NCBI GenBank assembly: GCA_021904315.1
Contig: CM038925.1
Span: 5,954,501-6,018,500 of the forward strand
Direction of reading: 5' to 3'
DNA length: 64,000 nt
From: Sphagnum magellanicum
Lineage: Eukaryota > Streptophyta > Sphagnopsida > Sphagnales > Sphagnaceae
Positions within the stretch are counted from its first letter, which is position 1; each line of letters begins with the position of its first letter. Positions 46,462 to 60,700 of the stretch are shown in pieces. The notes under the pieces are model-generated. The model worked only from the letters and a program-made list of their open reading frames with translations, did not search any database and was not told where the DNA came from. Both the position numbers and the translations under genes were made by a program.

Positions 46462-48298
46462 TTGTGAACTATCACTAAGGCATAACTCAGGATTCTACAT
46501 GTACTTGTAGCTCCTTGTTGAGCTTATCCCTATTATAAATAAATGTTTCAATTATCATCAGACTCCTATTGTTATTAGCACACTATCATACTATCTGTTT
46601 AATTGTTGAGTTGCTTTGAATTAACCTTATGTTCAACGGCTTGAATATTATTCTACCTCTATTAAATCTTCCATCAACACCCCTTCGACTACTTTAAGAA
46701 TTTTTAACATCCTTGCTACTTTCTAAATACCATAACAAGACTAATGTTGTGTTGAACACCGTAGATTTTGGTGTCTACTTCTACCCCCAACCCTCTAGAG
46801 ATTTCTCGCCCCTAATTATGCAACAAAGTTTCTAAAACTACGGTTATTAGCCTTTGTTGAAGAAAAGAACTAATCCAACTCCTTAATCATCAACAACGCA
46901 TTTCGGAAAAGAAAATAACCCCCTTCGCACCATGCACACTCATCACCCTATGAAGTCGCTAAAAGCCCTTAATAACCTCACCCCATTCAAATAACCCTGA
47001 TGTAACTGTTAAAAACTGAGACTACCGCACATGGTTGTGTCGGTATGGCTCACATACGTCTGGTTTTGGAAAGTTTCAAGAGGTGGGACTTTACGCCAAA
47101 TTGGAAAAGTGTGAATTCCATCAATCTAAAGTGGAATCCTTGGGTTATGTCATCTCTGGAGATGGTATTCGCATGGATTCTCATAAGGTTCAGACCATTA
47201 TTGATTGAACTACTCCAACTTCTATTTGAGATTTTCAATGTTTTCTTAGATTTGCCAACTTTTATCGACGTTTCATTACTCACTATTATTTAATAGTGCC
47301 CCTTTTTACTCAGTTGACTAGGAAGGATTAACCTTTTTCTTGGGGAATTGAAGCTAATAATGCCTTTCAACTTTTGAAGGCTTCTTTCATGACTACCTCA
47401 CTTTTGATTAATGTAGACCCTTCTAAACCTTTTGTTTTGGAGGCGAACACTTCCAACTTTGAAGTAGGTGTTGTATTTTCACAACTTGGAGAAGACAATC
47501 TTTTTCATCCTGTCGATTTTCGTTCTTGTAAGTTTTCTTTTACAAAGATTAATTACGAGATTCATGATAAAAAACTTTTAGCCATCATGGATGCCTTTGA
47601 GGAGTGGTGTCATTTGCTTGAAATAACTCAACATGAAATCACTGTGTATTCAGACAATAAGAACTTGTAATATTTCATGACAACTTGTGTTTTGAATTAA
47701 TGCCAAGCTCAACGAACATTGTCCTTGTTTCAATTTTAGTTTGTCATCACATATCGTCTTGGGCGCCAATAAGGGAAACTTGATGCATTATTTCGTTGCT
47801 CGTACCTCGCGCCTAAAGAAAGAGATGTAGCCTATGAGCAACAATGTGATGTCATTTTCAAGCTTGAACATCTTTGATTTTAGACATTATCGGTAATTCC
47901 TAATGACATAACCTTTTTTTGTCAAATTTGTGAAGATTTGAAGGACCCTCTTCCTATTGGCATCCAAGGCCAATTAAGGAATCGTCATCAAGTCCAAGAT
48001 TTTTCCAGTGATCATGTTAAGTTTGAGTTTCAAGATGGTGTACTTTATCTTGATGGTTTTTTGTATGTTCCTAATGGCCATGCGCGATTTCAAGTTCTCC
48101 AAACTAAGCATGATACTTTGGCTGCAAGCCATTTGGATATAACAAGACCATGGAGTTAATGTTTTGAGATTATTGGTGGCCATAACTTTGGAAATATGTG
48201 AAAGTGTTTGTCGTATCTTGTGATGTTTGTGTTTGAACAAAGAATCTTCATCATCGCCCTCATGGTTTCCTTCAACCATTACTGATCCTTGCATCCCC

Positions 48299-49797
48299 CA
48301 CTATAAGAAAATTTGATTTTTTAGAAGGTCCAATTTGATTGAAATCTCCACATTGACCAAGGGGGATGGTTGTTTTGACTAAAGGCTTGGGGCATGAAAG
48401 ACATGAATTACTTTTGACTGAGACATTTGATTAAAGTGACCTTTTTGATCTGTGACAAACCAAACATCTAGTCAAAAAGGTTAGAAGTTTATCAAGATGA
48501 CCAAGGTTTAGTCAAATTGACCATACATAATGGCCATTGTGATTTATAATTAGTCAAACTGGGCATTTTGATTTGGCACTTATCAAATCAAACATACTAA
48601 TTTGGTTATTTAACCTACAAGTTTATTTTGCATAGGGTACATACCAAACCTAAGTTCATAGCTAGTAGGCCCTAAGTTAAGCATATTACACCTATTAGCT
48701 ATTTATAAAGTTTAATAGGTTACTTACATGCTACTTTTAGGCACATGTAGGTATTTAAACTTAGTACATTAATCAGTTGATATATAATAATTGATATTAA
48801 TGCTCAATAATTTATGATTAATATTTTATATAATTAATTTATCCATCAACTTGTTAATTGATTAATTATTAATTAATAGTAAATAATCATTAATTAATAT
48901 TTAATATTTAGTAATTCCTAAGAAATAATTAATTATTAATCATTGATATTATTTATTTATCAATGATTTATAATAATTCATCAATCATTTTAAATTAATT
49001 TTATTAATTACCTATAGGTAGCTTATCCTACTAACTAGATTAATAACCTAAGCCACCTAGGCTTACAAAGTAGGTAGGTAGCCTAAGCCTAAACCTACCT
49101 AGTAGGCTAGTCTACCTACTTAGTATGCCTAAGCTAGGTCTATTAATAGTTTAGTAGGTACCTATAAGGCCTAGTAGACAATAACCTACATTTTACTTAG
49201 ATACATGTGTTTATTAATAGGTACCTTGTACTTACTTAAGCTACCTTACCTATAACCTACTTATTTATGTAAGACGTAATGTAAAAAATTCAAGTTCATT
49301 TAGTAGAATATGTCTGTTGAAAAAACATTCATGGAAGTTGATTACAATATGTTGGTCTAAAATCATGTTCACTGCCAATATCTTGTCCAAAAAAATGACC
49401 TTATGGGCGGTGATGCAATGGTTAAAAACTTGACTTTTCAATGCGGAGGTGAGGAGTTCAAGTCCCCACACTTGCAACCTAGGTTACCTTGGCTATTTAG
49501 CTGACCTAATTAGGTAACCTAGGTTGTAAAAGCTACTAGACCACCTAGCCTAGGTTATTTGGTTAAAATAAAATAATTCAAATAATATGTATTTTTGGTC
49601 GCTGCCCAAGTTATATTATTGTCATGGTGGTTTAATAAAAAAAATTAACTAAAAAAACCTAGTCATAATGGTCAGGTCTAAATCGACTTGTCCAAAATGG
49701 CACTTTGGTCAAGTTGGACATGGGGGCAAAAAAAACCATATGGGGGGTTTTTTTTTATGGAAATTCCCAGTTTAAAAAGTCATGATTTTTTGTAATG
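48299..49797 (+). mobile_element. Nonautonomous CACTA element, 1,499 bp (right arm)
   Basis: Mirror of 22964-24462 with the same CCC/GGG target duplication (48296-48298 and 49798-49800). Identical insertion sites in both arms mean one insertion that was later copied with the arm. Confidence 0.88.
49404..49471 (+). other. tRNA-like / SINE-like pol III promoter pair (right arm)
   Basis: Mirror copy: A-box-like sequence at 49411-49421 and B-box-like sequence at 49453-49465. Confidence 0.45.
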
Positions 49798-51020
49798 CCC
49801 GTAGTTTTCAATTTCCATGGATTTCATCACAAACCTTCCACCTTCTAATTCTTATGATTCCATCTTGATGGTGGTGGATTGTTTGACGAAGATGGTTCAT
49901 TTCATTTTGTGCACCAAAACAATAATTGGTGAAGGAACAGCCAAGTTATTCCTTGATCATGTTTTTCGATATCATGGTCTTTTTTAAGATATTTTCTCTA
50001 ATTGTGGGCTTAGTTTGCATCCAAGTTTTGAAAGTGATTCTTTGAACTTTTAGGTGTAAATGTGAAATGTTGTCATTAGCTTTTCACCCCCAAACAAATG
50101 GGCAAATGAAATGGGTCAATCAAGTCTTGGAGCAATATTTATGGCGCACAACCAATTATCATTGAAATCATGGTTTGCACCACAAGTTTGACATTGAAGG
50201 TGTGCACAAAATTGAAGATCAAACCATGTGGTTAGTGGACATTTGAGTTTAATTTATATCTAACCTTGAAAAACCACAAAGGTGACACAAGGAGAATGCT
50301 TATAAACATCGAAAGGAATGATTGAACTTCAAGGTTAGGGACCAAATTTGGTTTCAACGACAACATATCAAAACAACAAGGCCATCAGAGAAGTTGAATC
50401 ATAAGAAATTAGGTCCATTTTTCATCGTAAAACAAATTAATGTCGTGGCTTTCCAACTCAAGTTTCTAAGTTCTATGAAAATCCATCTTGTGTTTCATGT
50501 TTTTTTTGTTAGGACCTTATCACATATCTACCATTCCAAGAAGAATCCATGATCCCCTTCCACCTATTGAAGTCTACAGTGAACATGAATATAAAATGGA
50601 AGACATTTTGGATTTGAAAATCTCTAATCATTAATTCCAATATTTTGTTCATTGGCATGGGTATGATGTGAACAAATGAACTTAGGAACCAATTAAAAAC
50701 CTATCAAATGCCATGGAAAAGGTGCTTGAATTTCATCAATGATATTTAAACAAGCCCAAGTCCACTCCTTATGGGATTCGTCATTACAAGGGGAGGTGAT
50801 GTCACAAATGCCAATGCCATGAGGTTCATTCCTTTGAATGTTCATCCATGACTTGTATTAAACTTGTACTTAACTTTAATTTAGTTTTAGTTCACTCTTA
50901 ATTAATTTCTAGTTAAGCTTTAGTTCACGTTTAATTAATTTTTAATTAACTTATAATAAAGTTCTAGTTAAATTCCAATTAACTTTGAATTAATTTGTAG
51001 TCAACTTTGAGTTAGGTCTC

Positions 51021-51205
51021 AATTAAGTCCTAATTAACTCCAAATTAAATCCTAGTTAATTATTAATTAAATTTTAGTTAAGTCCTAATTAACTCCAAAT
51101 TAAATCCTAGTTAATTATTAATTAAATTTTAGTTAAGTCCTAATTAACTCCAAATTAAATCCTAGTTAATTATTAATTAAATTTTAGTTAAGTCCTAATT
51201 AACTC
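51021..51205 (-). repeat. 55-bp tandem repeat, three units plus partial
   Basis: Mirror of 21611-21740 with one additional complete unit (51041-51095, 51096-51150 and 51151-51205). The identical units point to recent slippage or unequal exchange. Confidence 0.95.
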
Positions 51206-51625
51206 TAGTTAACTCCTAGTTGACTCCTAGTTAAGTCCCAATTAGCTTTTAGTTAAGTTTTAGTTAATTCATAGTTGATTCTTAGTTAAGAAAGTTCTCA
51301 AGAAGTTTTTTTACTCCATGCACACATAAAAGCCTTCTTGGAAGTTTTTTTGAGCTAGGTCCCCAAAAAGGTGTAAATAAAAGTAAGACCTCTCATTTTT
51401 AAAAATATGTTCAACATTAATCTAAGGCACAATCTTACACCATAGCCTTGTCATGTTTTTTCCATGTTCATGTTTGCATATGTTAACATAATAAAAATTC
51501 GTTTCCATGTTTGTTTTACACATCTTGTGTTTTTGTTTTTGAATCACATAATCTTGTCTTGTTTCGTGTTTGAAAGTTAGACTTAAACCTTTCCTTTAGC
51601 CTTTATTCTTGTGAATCTTCGTGTC

Positions 51626-52646
51626 CTTGACAACTAATCCATCTTAATGAAACATAAGGAGGTTGATTAGATCATAAATAGACTATAAACAAGTAATCCA
51701 TCCTTAATGAAAGATAAGGAGGTTGATTAAACCTAAATTAAACAATAAATAACTTATTATGTCCTTAATGAAACATAAGGAGGCTAATCAAATCTTAATC
51801 AAAGCACAAGGAGGTTAATCCATCTTTAATGAAACATAAGGGGACTAATCAAACCTTAATCAAACCATGAATAGCCTAATATGTCCTTAATGAAACATAA
51901 GGGGGCTAATTAAAAATTAATCAAACCATAAGTAAATTAATCTATCCTTAATGAAACATAAGGAGGATAATCATACTTTAGTTAGACCATAAGGAGGTTA
52001 ATTAAGGCTTCATAGTGGTAATAAAAGGTTAATTAGACCATAAGTAGGCTAATCATACGTTAATAAAAAAGAAGTTAATCATACCAGAATCAAGACCAAC
52101 AAAGTCAATCCAAACTAATAGAAGATTAAATAGACCATTAGAAGGCTAATAAAAAATTATCACGATGCAAACCATAAGCGAGCAAATTAGTAGCAGGTTA
52201 ATCAGACCAAAAAGAGGTGAACAACACCAACGTGGGTTAATAAGAAGTTAATCGGACCATTAGGATGAGTTAATAAAAGGCTATTTAGACCATAAATAAC
52301 TTATTAAGACCATACTCAAACTAAAACCAAACAAATCAAACCATAAGTGACCAAATCAAAAAAAAGTTAATCATATTGTAACGAAGGTGAACAAAACCAA
52401 TGTGGGCTAATAAAAGGCTAAGCAGACCATTAGGAGGCTAATAAGAGGTTATTGAAACTATAAGTAGGCTAAGAATAGGCTATTCAAACCATAAGTGGGT
52501 GAATAAATAAAAGGCTAATTAGATTAGAATGAAGGTGAACAAAGCCAATGTCGGATAATAAAAGGATAAGGACACCATTAGTAGGTTAATAAAAGATTAT
52601 TCAAACCATAATAATGTTAATATGAGGATAATGAAACCTTTTAAGA
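51626..52646 (-). repeat. Degenerate minisatellite (right arm)
   Basis: Mirror of 20170-21190. A 72-codon ATG-led Lys-rich frame begins at its edge (52622-52840, with its copy at 19976-20194) but has no recognised domain. Confidence 0.65.
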
Positions 52647-55325
52647 AGCCATTAGGAAATAATAATAAGAGGGGAATGAAAAGAACAACTAGATACAAAA
52701 TGAAAAAAAGGTGCACTAAACCTTTGAGTGGAAAGTTCGGTCTTCATCGTAAGGAGGGAAAAAAATTGTACATGTTGAACTTGATGTCCAAAACCCAGAA
52801 CAAATTTGAATACGTTTGCAATTTACCTAGGTATATGTAACCCTAAAATATGGTCATCACATAAATTTCTATCCAAATTACAATCAAGAAGTAGTTCCTC
52901 CACACCTAGAAACACATATTCAAGCAATGGAGTTCGAAATCAAATCAAGTTTGAAGAAACCACCTCTCGAAGCCATATTTTTTAATGGCATTGATGTATC
53001 ATTTATGATCAATTTTAACAATTTATAGGTCATTCCACACCACACTCTTACCAACAAACCCTAAACCAACCTTTGTTCACTTGGTAAAGATGCCATAACA
53101 TTGATGGTCTCATTGGAAAACATGTAAAGATGTGGCTTAAGAACAATGCATTTGGGAGAGTGCGCAACAAGGAACCTTGGAATTGGATAAGGGTTTAAGG
53201 CTTTTATGCATGGGAAGTTGGGTAGGTTGGGCATTGATTTTTGTAAGAGGAATTGGGGTAGGATGTTTGAAGGAATGGGCAAATCATGTGGCTGCTAGTT
53301 TTGGACAAATTGTCCAACCGTCACACAAGATGTGGCAATTGACCACACCAACAAGAAGAAGTTTTGCCACAAATCCATGTTCTCACCTTGACAATAAACA
53401 AATAAATTCATCATCATTAGAATTATACCCTAACATCATTTCCCTAAACCCTAATCCTCAGTTATAATTCATTCAAACTTCATAGATGCTAACCTTTTTC
53501 AACCAAAAACAAATGGATGTTGTTGCTTTCCATCATTGGTGCTCTTGCAGGTAATCGTGTTCCTCTAGGTAATCGGGTTCCTGAATCATTCCACTGTTGC
53601 GCGTTTAAGTCACATTTTACCATCGGGCACTTCTTTTTACACCAATAATATTTCTAGAAATGCGAACCCACAAGCTAGAAAGGGAGCTTCTGAAAGAGAG
53701 ACCACATTTAAAAGAGAGAAAAACTTGTTAAAAAGAGGGAAAAAAGATTATGTGCGAAAAAGAAAGAATCTTTTCCACAAAATTTGGGCTTCACTTTCTT
53801 TGAAAGAAAGGGGTAAAAAAACTGTGTGCGAAAGAAAGAAAGTCTTTTCCAAAAAAAATAGGTTTTATTTTCTTTGAAAAAGAGAGAAGGGAGAGAATGC
53901 TTATGAGAGAGAACTTCTAGGTGAATGAAGACTGCTTTTGAAAAAAAAATTTAGGTGAGTGAAATTGAGAGTTGGGCTAGGCGAAAAAACAATTGGGGGT
54001 CGAATTTTAGCAAGATCAATTGAGCTTGGGTCTAAAGTAGACCGGCCCATCATCGATCGCTTGCTTATGACCAAACATTTATTTACATTTTCATCATATG
54101 TGCTTCATTTTGAGTGATTTAAAATGTTATGGGAACACTACCTCAAGTTTTAGAAATCATCTTTGAAGTGCATAAGAAAAGGAATAAAGAAAAAATAACA
54201 AGAAGAAAAATAAGCTTTCCAACTTACAAAATGTGATTTTTTTCCTTTTTCTTCTTTTTGGACCCCATCTACTTTCAAACCTCATAATTTTTTTGTTTCT
54301 TTCATTTGAAACAATTTAAAGTGCTATAGGAGCACCACCTAAAGTTCTACAAATCATCTTTGAACTCTAATAGCAATAAAGCAACATACAAAGAATTTTT
54401 TGGGTGTTTAGGAACTGACTTTATAATGTTTAGTGGTTTGTTTATTAAAGTCCTTGACCTCTTTACTTTGGGGGGCCATAACTTTCTCATTTCTAATATG
54501 TTTAAACGACTGTTAATGTGTTAGATGCGCCAAGAGGAGGGGTTCAAGTTTTTTTGGGATGCCAAAAACAATGGAACCCTCTCCTCGGATCCAGCTTACT
54601 TTGAGCATTTAAGTGTTTGGTCACTGACCGAAATACCCTAGACACGGAGAAAAAAAGTTAGTGACGAAACTAGTTTTTGGCCCAATTTTGGTGCAAAAAA
54701 CCAATTGCATCCCCTATTATTTTTGTTTGTCAAAATCTCATCCCCTAATGCGATGAAACTGGGCCTTCTTGTCCCCTAACCGTGGGACTGTATGGAAAAC
54801 TCTATTGTTCACTGTTTCATTTTAATCAATAGTTGATTTACAGCTATACACTATTTCAACATGCACTCGAAGCTTTTTTATCTTATAAGGCCCAAAAAAA
54901 TTGAATAATTTGTTCCAAAGCAGAGTTTGTCCACTAAGGTGACATGAAACTACAATTCATGGTAATCTGCCTTTACAGGTCAATAAATTGCACACTAGAG
55001 GAGGATTGGGGCTCTCATCAATTTATTTTTGTGTTTTTTGGAAGCGTAACATCATCAACAACTATGGCCTTACCGAGCACTAATATGTCCTTGCATTAGG
55101 TTGTCCTGATCACATCGGGCTTTCCATTGGACTCCTAGAAGTACCAAGCACTAACATCTGCACTCGCAGTGCACTTGCAGGTGTTCTGTTCAAACATTGA
55201 CCAATTGCACGAGCTGGGAGTACAGGTGTGACTCATTATCAAGTGACATCTATCCTTTTTTTTGCATGAACACATGTTTCCCAGAGTTCCTAACGTGATT
55301 AACCAGAGTTCAGAAATACACTAAC

Positions 55326-55512
55326 AAGCAAATCAAATTGGTCCACCTTGACAGTCAGGGGTTAGCTACCTATTTTCAGCACAATTGCAAGTTTTTTCAA
55401 TGCATTTGCAACTTAATGCACATGTTTCCAGACCAAATTGGTCCGCCTTGGCAGATAGGGTTAAACTACATGTTTTCAACGCAGTTGCAAGGTTTTTCAA
55501 CACACTTGCAAC
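55326..55512 (-). repeat. 100-bp tandem duplication (right arm)
   Basis: Mirror of 17304-17490, with the same two diverged units. Confidence 0.75.
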
Positions 55513-57775
55513 AATTTTTCAACGCTCTTGCAGCTTTAATGGAAAGCTACTGTCCCTAGAGCAAGAAACGAGGCCCTACGGCTTTCCATACATCATGGTT
55601 TGTTTGTCCCATTAAATCTTATACAAATCTAAGTACACTGCCATTGATTGCATAGGGATATAGAGCTGCACTAGCGGTAGAAACGAAAAGACCCGCTGGT
55701 TGCAGCTATTTGGTTTTGGGCAACAAAAGTCCTGTGCTAGTGACAAATACATCTTTCCTCGTGAGAGCTAGGAGCCACTTTTCTAAATCAAATGAGTCTC
55801 ATTACAATTGGTCGGCAGTTGCACCTTGAAAAATTGGGTCCCTACAGCCTTTTTTTCAGGTGAAAAGTCGCTAAAGGGCTACTAGCTCTCAGGTAAAAGC
55901 AAATGGCCAAAATTCCCTTTCTTCATAAAAGATACTAAATTTTTTGTTTTCAGAGGAGAGTCTCGCCACAGGTCTGTCTACTGGCTACTGTTTTAATGGT
56001 CCTCTACAAAAGTGTCGGCAATTAAAGCGAAATGTGTCTGTGGATGCTGGCCAATGTGGCTGCATTACAAAATTGAAAACAAAAAGACTGATCCTAGAAG
56101 GCTGATTTGGAGGGGTGACCATTTCAAACTTGAAGTAGGTATTAATAGGTATGCCCTGCAAGAGTAGAGGATAATGATGTTAGGAACTATTTTTCTTGCA
56201 ATAGGTATGGGAGAATACCCTAGTACCTTGGTCATTTCAACACATGCAGAATTCTAACCAAAATGCGGTCCTGGCTTCGAGGCCTCGTAAGGATGGGTAA
56301 ATCCTACCCAAGTTGGATTGTTGTCAAAACCTGACAGACGAGAAACAAATCTAAAACATTATTTTACCAAGGATGAATAAAAACAAAGTGGAGGGGGTTG
56401 AGGTTCATATAGTAGCATGGCTTTTCGTTGAATGGTTAAATAATTTTGAAACATTAATTTCAACAAATGAAATATTCACTATTTTCTTTCACAATATTTT
56501 TTGAATTGGAAGAAATAATTTTTGAAAATTTTAACATTTCTAAAAATAATATAATTAGTGTCGAACTGGCCAAGGTACTGAGGTGATGTACTGGAGAACT
56601 GGCGACGCCTGACACATTCTGCCAGGTAAGTTGGGCCTTGTTGTGTGCCATTTAATTGATCCCCATTACTGTAACACCTTGGCCACTTCCGCGTCCTGAA
56701 AATACAAAGGAAAAAAATCAAGCTGGTCTTTACTTTGGTACCGTGGTTGAAAAGTCCGGAGAGGCGTGTGGGGTTGTCGTCTTTCTCAGACTCTTCAATC
56801 TCTGGGGATCATTTTCTTTTTTTTTTGCGGCTTTTTAATCCCTGGTTGTTTCTGTCGCTGCTGAATCTTTCTATTTTGCTCACCAAATATTCAACTGGGC
56901 AAGAGTACGCTGCAGGTGCCAGGACGATCAGACGATTCAGACCCATCAGAGAGTCAGAGCTGAAAGATAATATATGTAGAGAAGCTCTTGTTGGTTTCTA
57001 AGCTTCTAATTATCAAGTTAATACCACCTCGACTCACTGCTGCTTCTACAGGTCTCATTTTGGGTTATCGTTGCTTTTTGGGAGGATTAACAAACATGTT
57101 GCTAGAGTGACGGCGGGAGGGGATATTTGCGTTTTCAGAGAGATCTGTATTCTTGCTTCTGTTTTTAAAGGGCAGTTGAGGATTACAACAAAATAGAAGG
57201 TAATGTCAGGAGTCTCGTTTAATAGACGTGGGCTAGAACTAAGCCTGGCATGTTGTGCGTCATGACCTGACGTTGTTCTAAATTGATGGATGGAAGCACT
57301 AGCTTGAAAGTTCTTCCTCCAAACGATCTTTAACAGTGTACAAATAGCCTGTCTGAGCTCCCTTCCCTCTGAAGGTTCCGTCCCAGGTTTTTGGCCTTCT
57401 ACTTTTGAAGTCAATTTGAAACTTGCTTCTCGTCAAGTGGCTCAAAAGCTTCTCTTCAAAAGATTGTTTGTGAGATTATGTACAAGTTGATTTTCCGAGA
57501 CGGTTTGAAAGTGCATTGCTCCAACGTCCTCGCTATGTTTCGTAGTCAAGTTAATAAGTCTTCAAAGCGAAGTTGGAACTTGGTAGCATGAACCCCTGAC
57601 TGCAGAATGTTGGGTCATTGAGGTGCAGGCCTGAACTGTGGGTGAGTGACAAAAGCTGAGTTCACATATCCCCGCGTCCAGCTAGCGTCTTTGCAAGCGA
57701 TCTCTTCCTTCCTTCAGCAGCCGGCAGGCAAAGCGTGGAGTGACGAACACCAGATCATTCGGTTATTCTGACGTC

Positions 57776-60700
57776 ATGGACAAATGTACGGGAGTATCGA
57801 CCGCATGGTTGCTGATGGCGGTACTGGGAGTGTTGTGCAACGTCTCCGTTCCCGGAGCGTTGGCCCAAAATCCACCAGGTTTGTACCAATCTATTGCTAA
57901 TCTTGTAGCATTTACCAGCTAGTAAAATAAGTGTCGAGATCTAGTTTACGTGCCTAGCTAGTTTCTTCACGGGTTAGTTGTCAACAGGGGCGGTCCAATA
58001 TTAAAGCGAATTACGTCCAGAGTTTCTTTGTAATCTCCTTGCAGTGGCGTTGCGCAAGCTGGTTCCATCCTAAGAGTCCGAACTTTTTCTGCATTGACAG
58101 GATCTTTCTTCGTAAACTGTGGTTCAACAGCTAGTTATGTGGATAATGTTACCCGAATAACATGGATGCCTGACGATTGGTTCATTGACGAAAAGTCTGG
58201 TGTAAACGCAAACGTCTCCAGTTCCTCCCAATATTATCCAGGCTTTTCCGAACTCACGACCCTTAGATACTTTCCTGATTCTCGCGCCAAGAACTGTTAC
58301 AGATTTCCAGTGACGCCGAACACGACCTACCGGATCAGAGGCACTTTCTTCTATGGCAACTATGACAATCACGCCACGGTGCCCAAATTTCAGATGGCAA
58401 TAGAGGGGACTATAGTCGCCTCCAACTTCATCAGGGAAGCACATGTAATAGAGTATCAGGAGATCAGTTATGTGCCTCAGAGAAACGTGACTTTTCTCTG
58501 CCTGTCACGAGATATCACAAACTCTGTTCCGTTTATTTCTGCAATATCTTTGGTAAAAAGTAAACCAGAAGCTCATGTTGTTGCTCACGATCTCTATAAG
58601 GGATATTATTACGTGACACAGTTCAGGTGGAACTTTGGTGGAAATGGAATCATCAGGTATGTGATTAGCCAAAATTCTATTCGAGTTCCATTGAAGTAAA
58701 TGGACGTTGTTGTCGTGTTATTTTACTTTACCAATTTGTGACTAGTTCCTTCAACTCAGCTTATTAAACGCGCAAGAAACTTTTTTGGCATTCCATGGAG
58801 GGAAAAGACTGGAAATCTCTGCCGAATTAAAGTTGAATTAACAAAACATAGGGAAAGCTCTCCAAGGGACCAATATAAACCATTTCGTCCATGGATCCAA
58901 GGAGATTACAAAATAATCTCCACACAATTCGCTTATAATGAAGTTGATTCTGTTGGCTTGACCTTGTTTCCTATTGTTGCTGTGTATATGCAGACACCCT
59001 GATGATATTGCTGATCGCTACTGGTTTCCCATAAAGTCGGACTCGTCGTATGTACAGAGTACTGCTCAAGTTGAAGCATTAACAGCAACCAATACAGTCA
59101 ACGCGGTGTTTCCCCCTGAGACAGTAATGGACACTGCCCTCACAACCAATGGTACCTGCATGACAATCGACATCCCATTCCTTCACACTTACATCTGGTT
59201 CATGAAACTATACTGGTCTGAATTATATCCAAATGCAAGTGCCTCTTCACGGCAATTCTATGTGGGGGTACCTGGTTATGAGACCAAGTTCGTCAATCCA
59301 CTCGTCAATACAAGCGGCCTCGACGAGATTTTCAATCTATCCTATTCTGGCCGAGTGCCAAACTATGTTAGCTTGTTTAAAAATCTATCTATTTCCACTG
59401 CTTTGGGTCCCCTGGTGAATGCCCTCGAGATTTTCGAGCGTAGCCAAACCCAATTCGTCACATTGACAAACGAGCAGGACAGTAAGTGATCAACCCAGTC
59501 CTAGTAAAATTCTTCTTGTTTCATGTTTCAGCTTTCACATCATAGCAGTAATGAGCTAGTATTTATGGCCTAACTTACCTTCCTTGCTGCCTACAACCAT
59601 CTATCCACCAATGATACGAGGAACATCAGATTGATGTTCCGCTCCAGTAAAGGGGGGGGAAAAGGCTATATCTTAATATCTAAATGAAGATAGGATGCTC
59701 AAATGTTTATATCCTATGTGCATACTAAGTTACACGGTACAAATATAACAATTTTGCTCTTGAATTGTTTGAGATTGTGTGACAGTCAGTGACTGCGATT
59801 AACCTGGGGTGTGCAGCTCTTGCCATTGAGGAGATAAAGTCCAGATATGAAAACCTTGCCTTATGGACTGGGGATCCTTGTCTTCCATATCCACATCCAT
59901 GGGTCACATGTAGCAACGTCAGCATTCTTCAAAGTAGTTCTTCAATTATCGCAGTGTGAGTAATTCGCCAAACCCCCGATAACTGAAAATCACCAACTTT
60001 TGTTGTCTAGAAATACTGGAAGTTTTCTTCCTTCCCTTCAGTTGTTTAGATTTGGGTGGCACAGGAGATTTTCTCACCTCACTTGCACTCCTATAAATTG
60101 AATGGAACCTAGTATCTATGATGACAACGTTCTAGTGGGACAACCAGTGGGTGTTTTGGCAAGGGTAGAAGATCATCAAACAATGGCTGATGCTATGGTC
60201 CTCTTGTCTCACTGCTTCAGTTTTCCTTTGACTTTTTTGTTAACATTAAGTGACATGGTTAATTGGAAATATCAAGTAATAGGGTTTACAAATGTTATTC
60301 ATGAGTAGTTATGTGTTAGGGAAGTTGAAGTTCAAAGGCGTTTACGTTGTTTAAGGGCATGGCAACTTATAAGGAAGTAACCCAAGGACAATATATTACT
60401 CAATGTAAAACACTGACAGCAGTTGAATTTGGCACCTTGGAGGCATCTTCTGGATTTGTAATTAGATGCCTCCAGGGCTAGGACGAAGCTTATGCTAAAT
60501 GTAGAATATATGCCAATACAAAAAAAAATTAGGTCAGGTATTTATGATGTGGGAAAGAGATATTTCCAAAACAAGGTGGTGTTGGGTGCTTGAATTTTGT
60601 CATGTTGTAAATGAGATGTAACAAGATATTTTGTTCCCGTATTATATTTCAAACAACATTATTCGCGTGATCCATCACTTGCCAAAATTTTGTCAACTAA

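Larger units (their letters stand above)
47036..50796 (+). mobile_element. Dead Ty3/gypsy chromovirus fragment (right arm)
   Basis: Mirror of the left-arm fragment, with the same truncation, stops and nested CACTA insertion: RT remnant 47045-47293, RNase H 47374-47670, integrase zinc region 47938-48159, core resuming after 49801, C-terminal domain 50322-50552, chromodomain-like region to about 50760, polypurine-like tract 50788-50796. The shared lesions show decay came before copying of the arm. Confidence 0.85.

Noticed and set aside
46764..46780. 5' LTR/primer-binding site for the chromovirus upstream of the 138-codon frame
   Set aside because: The TTTTGGTGTCTAC word is suggestive, but the sequence before it shows no match to the TGATGTCAC start of the 3' LTR, so no LTR pair can be claimed.
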